A stretch of DNA of 64,000 bases from Hsuehochloa calcarea (taxonomy: Eukaryota; Streptophyta; Magnoliopsida; Poales; Poaceae). The notes under the pieces are model-generated. The model was not told the DNA's origin, did no database searches, and saw only the letters and a program-made list of their open reading frames with translations. A program made the position numbers and the translations under genes. The stretch covers positions 17,021,385 through 17,085,384 of the forward strand of contig CM070594.1 of assembly GCA_036346395.1 (NCBI GenBank), read 5' to 3'. The stretch's first letter is position 1. Each line of letters starts with the position of its first letter. This document shows positions 57,044 through 64,000 of the stretch, piece after piece.

Positions 57044-57800
57044 CTTAAGGCTCTCGAACGCGAGGTAAACTCCATTGACCCTCCTCTTGTCAATAGGTTG
57101 CCTAAGTGGTCGGAAGTCACTATCTCATTTGAGAAGAGTGATTGCCCGATCCCTTCCACTCGACCAGGTCATTTCCCGATCATCGTCGAGACTACTATCA
57201 ACAACTATCGAGTAAATCGAGTGTTAGTTGTGATGGAAGCTTCGTTAAATATCTTGTTTATGAGTACCCTAGACGAGATGCAAGTACCCAAGACCAAGGT
57301 ATGACCGGTATGATACTCTTTTCATGGTATTATACTGGGGTCTTCGACCAAAGCTATGGGCCAAGTTTCTCTTCCTTTAACATTTAGTTCACCAAGTAAT
57401 TTCAGGACAGAGAAAATCTCCTTTGATATGGTCGATTTCGATACAACATATAACGTCATACTCGGACGACCAATTTTTGGCAAAATTCTTAATGACTACT
57501 CATTATGGGTATCAATGTCTTAAGATACCAGGTCCCAAAGGAGTAATCACAATTCACTGTGATAAGAAGATGACGCATACGTGCGACCATCGATCCCTTG
57601 AGACGGTTGGCCAAATACCAACTCAGCGAGAAAATAAGGAGTAGTCTTTGACCAAGCAGTCGAAATCAAAAGCTGCACCAAAACCGAACGATCAGGTCAA
57701 AGAGGTTTCTCTGGATCCAGAGGATCCCTCGATGACTATTCGCATCGGTGATACTTTCGACCCCAAATAGGAAGATGCCCTCATCACTTTCTTCCGAGCA
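57044..57800 (+). pseudogene. Protease region of element D
   Basis: Resumes the D polyprotein with LVNRLPKWSEVTISFEKSD and ends near LDEMQVPKTKV at 57,300. At the active-site block D reads VLVVMEASLNIL where B reads VLVDGGDSLNIL, so the catalytic Asp is gone. Followed by stops. Identity rests on collinearity with B and C. Confidence 0.75.
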
Positions 57801-58640
57801 AACACAGATGTCTTCACATGGCAAGCATTCGACATGCCCAGAGTCCCAGGGAATTGATCGAGCATAGGCTAGCTTTACGTCCTCACAAAGTACCCATAAA
57901 ACAAAAGTTACAGATATTTACCCCTGATCGACGAGATGCTATCAAATCAGAATTGGACAAGCTACTTAAAGTAGACATTATAAGAGAAGTCGACCACCCA
58001 AACTGGTTGGCCAACCTTGTAATGATTAGAAAGTCTAACGACAAGTTACGGATGTGTGTAGACTTCACTGATCTCAATAAAGCTTTTACAAAAGAAGATT
58101 TTCCTCTACCTCGTATCAATCAGTTGGTTGATTCTACTACCGGTTGCGAAACGATAAGTTTTCTATATGCACATTCCGGCTACCATCAGATTAATATGCG
58201 TCTAGAAGATGAAGAAAAGCCTGCATTTATTACTCCATTTGGAATATTTTACTATGTTAAAATGCCATTTGGTCTAAAAATGCTGGTGCTTCTTTTCAAT
58301 ACTTGATGCAATCGACTTTTTCACCTCAACTAGGCTAAAATTTGGAAGCTTATGTTGATGATCTAGTCATAAAAAGCATCAAGTGGCTTAATCATGTTTT
58401 CAACTTACAAGAAACATTCGACAACCTCATAAAACACCGCCTGAAACTCAATCTGAGAAGTTGTGTTTGGAGTCTCTTCTGGAAAGTTGCTTGGATTTCT
58501 TGCCTGAAACTCAATCGTACAAATGCGGCCACGAAGAAAGAAGTCTGGAAACTCACAAGATGCATGGCGGTTTCGAGTAGTTAGAAGAGGCAAACGCTAC
58601 CTTTGAGGATGTCAAGAGGTATCTTACGAGAGCTTCTATT
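57801..58640 (+). pseudogene. Reverse transcriptase of element D
   Basis: The open piece 57,818-58,306 (162 residues) carries LRMCVDFTDLNKA, AHSGYHQIN and TPFGIFYYVKMPFGLK. The frame then shifts, and YVDDLVIKS is at 58,351-58,377. In the first catalytic block D has Tyr-Ala-His where C has Asp-Ala-Tyr, so the first metal-binding Asp is changed. A deletion removes part of the thumb near 58,560-58,600, compared with C. Confidence 0.8.
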
Positions 58641-59510
58641 TTTGTTTCTCCGAAGCTAGAAGAGACGCTCTTAATTTATGTAGCTGCCACGCCACAGACA
58701 GTGAGCGCACTACTGGTCATAGCCCGTGAAAATGTCCAACGACTAGCTTACTACGTAAGTGAAGTTTTACACAGGCCTAAGGAGCGCTATCCTCAAGTCC
58801 AAAAAACCTCTTTATACCCTCCTTATGTCTTCGAGGAAACTACAACATTATTTCCAGGCGCACAAGATAATTGTGTCGTTTGAGTTTCCCTTAGGAGTGG
58901 TCCTCCATAACAGGGAAGCAACGGGACACATGGCAAAATGCTCAGTAGAACTTAGGGAGTTCGACCTCCATTTCGCGTCTCGAACGACCATTAAATCCTA
59001 GATCTTGCAAGACTTTGTCGCCGAATGGACAAATCGAACACATTCGGGATCCCGATCGATACCCATGACCGATGGGCGATGTACTTTGTGGGTCACTTAC
59101 TTTAAGTGGCTCGGAGGTCGAGTCGTCTGGAATATCCTCAGAGAGACCTTAAAGTATGCCATTCAATTAAACTTTCAGACCACTAACAATGTGGCAGAGC
59201 ACGAATGTTTGCTGGTTGGCATACGAGCTGCGAAAGCACTCGCGATTTGACGACTACTCGTGAGAGGAGACTCTCAACTAGTCATGAATCAGGTCGAAAA
59301 AGAGTACGAGTGCTCTAATCCGACCATGTCTCGATACTTATCGGAGTCAAAAGCTAGAAAAGTATTTTTAGTTTTGAGGTACAATTTATCCCTCGAAAGG
59401 ATAATTTTCTCGCAGACTAGCTTGCTCGTATGGCTTTTCCCAACCGCAAGTACCAAAAAGAGTTTTTGTGGAGAAACTCCAAAGCCGTCTCTAGTCGAAA
59501 CACCATAGAT
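58641..59510 (+). pseudogene. RNase H of element D
   Basis: Pieces in order: LLVIARENVQRLAYYVSEVLH (58,705-58,770), RKLQHYFQAHKIIVSFEFPLG (58,835-58,900), LQDFVAEWTN (59,005-59,035), ETLKYAIQLNFQTTNNVAEHECLLVGIRAAKALAI (59,145-59,250) and RGDSQLVMNQV (59,262-59,295). This is the typical gypsy RNase H order. Stops separate the pieces. Confidence 0.8.
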
Positions 59511-60780
59511 AACTCCTATTGAGATAGCCTCTCTAGAATACGAGGATACTTGGATGAATCCCATCTACGGTATCTTCAAAGGGTCTAATACCGATGGCGA
59601 TCTCGAGGCGGATCGCTTATCCAGAAAGACCAAAATGTATACTTTGGTCGAAGGAGTCCTCTACAAATGAGGCACTCAAGGGGTACTCATGCGATGCATA
59701 TCACCGAGGGAAGGACTAAACCTCCTTCATGACATACACAAGAGCATCTGTTGAACTTATGCTTCCTACAGAATGCTGGTCAGCAAGGCCTTTCGATAAG
59801 CTTTTTACTGGCCAATAGCCCTCTATGATGCCAAAGAGTTGGTTAAAAAGTGTCTACAATGCCAATTTCATAGCAGGCAGATACACCAACTGGCTCAGAC
59901 ATTGCAAACAATTTCTCTATCTTAGACTTTTGCGACTTGGGCTCTCGATATCCTAGGACCGTTCCCAAAGGCTCCATGAGGTTTTGAGTTCCTTTTTGTG
60001 GCCATTGATACGTTCACAAAATGGATCGAAGCTGAACCTGTGACTGGGATAACAACGAAGCAGCAAAATGGTTCATGATGAGATGCATGATTACTCGGTT
60101 TGGGGTCCCAAGTTGAATAATCATAGATAATGGTAAGCAATTTTCGAGCGTAAAATTTAAAGAATTTTGCGACGAGTTGTGTACCAAAGTGTGTTACACC
60201 TCCGTTGCCCATCCTCAAAGCTATGGGGCAGTCAAAAGAGCGAATGGCCAAATAATGCAGGGAATCAAAACTCGAGTCTTTGACCAGCTTGTCAAGCGCT
60301 CGGGGGCTTGGGTACAAGAATTACCCTCAGTATTATAGGCAATTCGTATGACTACTAGTTGGACCACAGGTGAAACACATTTTTCCTAGTTTTCGATGTC
60401 GACGCCATGCTTCCACCAGAACTAAAGATCAGGTCGACACGAGTCGAAACTTTCAACAACTCTACGCAAGAACAACTTCGAGCAGATGATATCAACCTAC
60501 TCGAAGGGAAGAGAATCAAGCCTTAATCCGTTCAGCAGTCTACCCAGCAAGCCCTACACAAATACTACGATCGTAAGGTCTAACCTCGCAGCCTAGCTGT
60601 AGGTGACTTGGTATTGAAACAAATTCAATCCTAATCTAATCGAAACAAGCTTTCCCCCAAGTGGGAAGGTCATTACACATTGGTTGAAGTTACGCGACCA
60701 AATTCGGTACGACTATCAATGGAAGACGGCCGAATTCTCTCAAACTTTTGGAACATCAACCAGTTATGCAAAATTTATGC
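59511..60780 (+). pseudogene. Integrase of element D
   Basis: The zinc-binding end KCLQCQFHSRQIHQ lies near 59,850-59,890. The core has LDILGPFPKAP and VAIDTFTKWIEAEPVT near 59,945-60,045. The second catalytic position is kept (IIIDNGKQF near 60,118-60,145). Later pieces match C (50,553-50,759, reversed). Many stops make it non-functional. Confidence 0.8.
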
Positions 60781-61780
60781 GTAACCAACATACTCGATAA
60801 TAAAGTATCAGGTTCTTTCTATCTTTATTGTCTTACTTTGATTAGCGCTTCGATAAATTTTTTGACTATCCCCTGGTCCTAAGTTTTTCTACGACCAGTA
60901 CTCAGCACTTCTTTACACTGGTCGAAAGGATATGAACATCACCTTGTCAAAGTCTGTCCTTTATGCACGTGGTCCTGCCCACTAGAAGGAACTTTCTAGT
61001 GTCGACTCGTTCCTCACTTTTGCTGCCAACACAAAGAGCTCGGGTTCAACAAATATGGTCGAAATATTTTTATCAAACTCTTAGTACCTTAGTTTATTTC
61101 TTTATTCGTTTTGAAAAATATTCTAAGTAGAGTACACTTTGGTAATTTGTTCAACTACTCATGGTAAACTCAGTTGGTTTAAACTGGTCGGAGAAAGACA
61201 CACCACCTAGTCGAAGTCACAACAGCTAGTCGAAGTCTTTCCTCTCTGCACATGGCCCTGCCAACTAGAAGGAACTTCCTAGTGTCGTCCTATTTCTAAC
61301 TCTTGCTACCAGGGCAAACCTATTGAGTGCACTCGAAAAGGCTAAACGAATTCTAAAGTAACTCCAAATTTTTGTCTAACTCATGTTGTCACTCTTGATT
61401 TGATTAATCTAGTCGGAGTTGGTAACGTCACCTAGTCGAAGCCTTTCTTTTATGCACGTGGTCCTGCCCACAAGAAGGAACTTCCTATCATCGACTCGTT
61501 ACTACTCTTACGACCAGTGCATGATAATCGGGATCATAGACTATAAGTCAGCCAAACATCTCTTTTTTTTCTTCTAAAAACCTGTTTAACACTATTTACT
61601 TAGTTTATCTAAATAAACTAAGCAAATAATCGGGGGCTAATATGACTTCAATTCTTAGTCTTATTCTCTTTTTCCATTCACTATCTTATGAGTTACTAAC
61701 TACTCTACAAGATGATTTTTCAGGAAGAAGAAAAGATCATATATATCAACAAACTTGTCTTTACAGGTTCTTATTACAAA
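60781..61780 (+). repeat. Three direct repeats after integrase (element D)
   Basis: Units at about 60,944-61,010, 61,226-61,290 and 61,432-61,499, with core CTAGAAGGAACTTCCTAG in slightly varied form. The third reads CAAGAAGGAACTTCCTAT. The surrounding sequence has no gene. Confidence 0.75.
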
Positions 61781-62215
61781 CTACTCTGACGAACGAGATC
61801 CTATCTGCATCTTCTCCATAACTTCCTTGTTGATCGACTGTATATCTTTCATCAACCGCTCCGCTTCTGCTTCACAGTAGTCAAAGTCGGCTTTGATTGG
61901 TTGCAGACTAAAGTTCAGGTCATGAGCTTTAAGTTTTGCATGAACAAAACTTATTCCGCCTTCGACCGTCTCCTTTATCGAATCAGTTTGGTTGGTCTTC
62001 AGAGTGGTCACCGACTCTTGTAAAGTCTCGACTTGTTTTCGAGTGGTACTCAAGTGAGCAAGTATTGACTCTTCACGAGGAGTAACATCCTCGGCATGTA
62101 GCCCACTGAGTACATTGTTAAGGAGAAAAATGTTGCCCAGAAGGTTGATCCTCATCGACTTCATCTCCTCTTGATTACAAGTCGAAGCCTCATAGAGTTG
62201 TTTTATTTCTACTGT
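61781..62215 (-). pseudogene. C-terminal part of the antisense gene of element D
   Basis: An open frame with EIKQLYEASTCNQEEMKSMRIN and LLNNVLSGLHAEDVTPREES, continuing to KADFDYCEAEAERLMKDIQSINKEV. It is a heptad-rich, coiled-coil sequence homologous to the last exon in A to C, and the longest intact version of that C-terminus in the window. The frame runs into the foreign sequence at 62,216, so its first nine residues (MLRLGWDVT) are not part of the gene. The rest of the gene would lie beyond the insertion. Confidence 0.75.
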
Positions 62216-64000
62216 TGTAACATCCCAGCCCAACCGGAGCAAGGAATGCTACCACACAAACATTTTTATAACTAAATTAACCCATTTTGCTAATAGTTCG
62301 ATGGAACTTCCTTTGAATAACTAACCGTACTGGGGGTTTGCACAGCTAACAATAGGAATAAATAATTATCCAAACGCACAATCTAAAGCATATCCATAAA
62401 AAATTATCCAAGGCACAAAGCATAAATATAAGAAACCTTAAGCGGTTTACTTAAATTCTACAGTACCATTCAATCTGTTTATTCAATGGAAAATTGGTTC
62501 ATGCCAATGTGCATCTAAGCATAAATCTACTCCCTCCCATGCATGTTGTCCACAAACGGGGTACCTAAAAATACAGTAACAGCAATAGTGAGTCCAAGAC
62601 TCAGAAAAGTACATTTAGCAAGACTATAACATAAACAACTGTAACCATCATCATCCATCCACAATTCTCAATAATAAACATTTCATATGCTCATGCTATG
62701 CAAATTTCTCAAATGCACTTTTCTTTCCTCTTTTGCATATACCAGTATTGCGGAGTGTTACACCCGTCGGTGTTCACTCATGTCCGCATTATCAAATGCG
62801 GGGAGCCATTGCCCATCCTTTTTCAGATGGGGACCCATTGCCCTTATCTTAAATATGGGGATCTCAATGCCCACTCCCGTGGGTATCTCATGCCAACATG
62901 CATGATTGATATGAAATGACATGGACAATCCACAATATGTTCTCATAAGAATTATCAATTATCGATCATCATATAAACAATGTGAAATAAACACTTTCAT
63001 CACGTATAATCATATTAAGCACGCATCAACCATATTGCCCAACACACAATATCGTACTAAAATTGTACTCGTCTTTTTCCGCTACGGCGCGCGAAGAAGC
63101 AAAGATGGTGTCTCTATTCCGGGACTCAGCGTCCTACACAAGAATAGCGCTAACAATAAATACGCTGAAAAATGGACTCCGTTTACGTCCCTTAACCCAA
63201 CTCCTCAAGACCTAGGGTTCGAATACAGGTTTTACTCCACCTTCCCGACAGTCTAGCAGAAAGAACTACGGGACAACAGCGCTAAAAAATAACATAACTC
63301 TTACTACGCAACTCGGAACGGGGTGATATTAGACTCTCTATAATCATGACAAAACCAATTACAATAATCTAGTTGGGCAAGTCCCCTGATTCGGCCTCCT
63401 ACAAATTCTTATATTCACGTAAAGTTTCTGTCTCTGCAATCTGACAGTCAGCGAAACAGTGGCGGTAATAATTCCATAATTTTGATTGCCAACTCTGTTA
63501 ATTGTGTTCTTTATCAACTTGGAAAGCTTACTGAATTTTCCATAAGTTTCGTGTTGGGTGACCTTCCTGATTCGGTCTCTAATTATTTCTTACTGGCCAG
63601 ACAATCAAACTGCTAATTCTCGTTAGCTCTCCTGGACAGTCGCAGAAAACTACCATAACTCCTAAACTGTAAGTCCAAATCAGGTGATCTCAGTGCCAAA
63701 AGAAATATAAGGACGAGCCCTACAACTTTATAACATATGGACGGATCGAAAACGTCGCAACCTACCCAAAACCGGCGAGCAGCGTCGTGACCCAAACGAT
63801 CTATTCTTGTGACATCAAATTGAATCGAATAATCTACCGAACTATCAGGGATCGAGGTTACCCTTGATGAATCGCTAGATAACGACGCCTCACTGCGTGC
63901 GAATGCCCTTCTCCTCTCCTCTTTCTTCCTCCCCTTTCTTCCTTCTCCCTTTCTTCCTCTTCTTTTCTTCTTCCTCCTTCCTCTCCTTCCTTTATCCCCT
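62216..64000. mobile_element. LTR-like sequence interrupting element D, runs off the window
   Basis: Starts TGTAACATCCCAGCCC within the antisense gene of D, an LTR-like TG end of the TGTAACACCCC type seen in several plant LTR elements. The following 1.8 kb is AT-rich, without recognised coding domains. It ends in a pyrimidine-rich run (about 63,905-64,000, repeated CTTTCTTCCTC). Whether it is an LTR, a solo LTR or another repeat cannot be decided from this part. Confidence 0.4.

Larger units (their letters stand above)
39640..62215 (+). mobile_element. Tat-type gypsy element D, split by element C
   Basis: Plus-strand relative of A to C with 5' LTR (39,640-40,543) and gag (40,611-43,964). The rest (57,039-62,215) comes after interruption by C and holds protease, RT, RNase H, integrase, the three direct repeats and the end of the antisense gene. 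It has many more true substitutions and in-frame stops than A to C and few CAG/CTG-type losses, so it looks older. Its 3' end and 3' LTR are missing, because an unidentified LTR-like sequence begins at 62,216. It is inserted in the copia relic at its left. Confidence 0.85.

Noticed and set aside
61781..62242. 153-residue intact protein starting MLRLGWDVT
   Set aside because: The start and first nine residues come from the inserted LTR-like sequence; only the remainder is the antisense gene of D.

Overview
The window is plant nuclear DNA, almost certainly from a grass and most like rice (Oryza). It holds one GC-rich, intron-containing host gene of monocot style in about 60 kb of nested LTR retrotransposons. 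There is no bacterial, organellar, CRISPR, tRNA or rRNA content that I can see.

Layout. 1-928 is AT-rich flank without a recognisable gene. 929-32,901 is a nested block that I read as one Ty1/copia (Sire/Maximus-like) insertion on the minus strand. It is bounded by a candidate 5-bp target duplication (CTTTC), with its 5' LTR at 31,125-32,896 and a piece of its 3' LTR at 934-1,550. Inside it sit (a) a tandem Ty3/gypsy Tat-type element, 1,551-19,096, arranged as truncated internal region A, LTR, full internal region B, LTR; and (b) a minus-strand 5' part (LTR, leader ORF, gag, protease) of a second, long-LTR gypsy family at 19,986-25,369. 32,902-38,800 is host DNA with the only host gene, a ten-exon subtilisin-like serine protease (33,597-36,989, plus strand). 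38,800-39,639 is a copia RT/RNase H relic. 39,640-62,215 is an older plus-strand Tat-type element (D), split by a complete minus-strand element of the same family (C, 43,965-57,038) with a clear 5-bp target duplication, GATAG. From 62,216 to the end an unidentified LTR-like sequence cuts off D.

How the genes relate. The Tat-type copies A to D share an organisation: gag, protease, reverse transcriptase, RNase H and integrase on the sense strand, three direct repeats after integrase, then a multi-exon antisense gene whose product resembles the plant-specific 'putative gypsy type transposon' domain (Pfam PF04195) followed by coiled coils, then the 3' LTR. The LTRs carry arrays of short hairpin repeats. 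Every element gene is broken in places.

A pattern worth noting is that copies A, B and C differ from one another mainly at CAG/CTG triplets, where one copy reads CAG or CTG and the other reads CG or similar. The host gene is free of this. That is what sequencing error at CHG-methylated cytosines would look like, so many 'frameshifts' in the transposons may not be real. I found no convincing new biological system. The most unusual biology is the antisense gene, the hairpin arrays and a duplicated splice acceptor in the protease gene.
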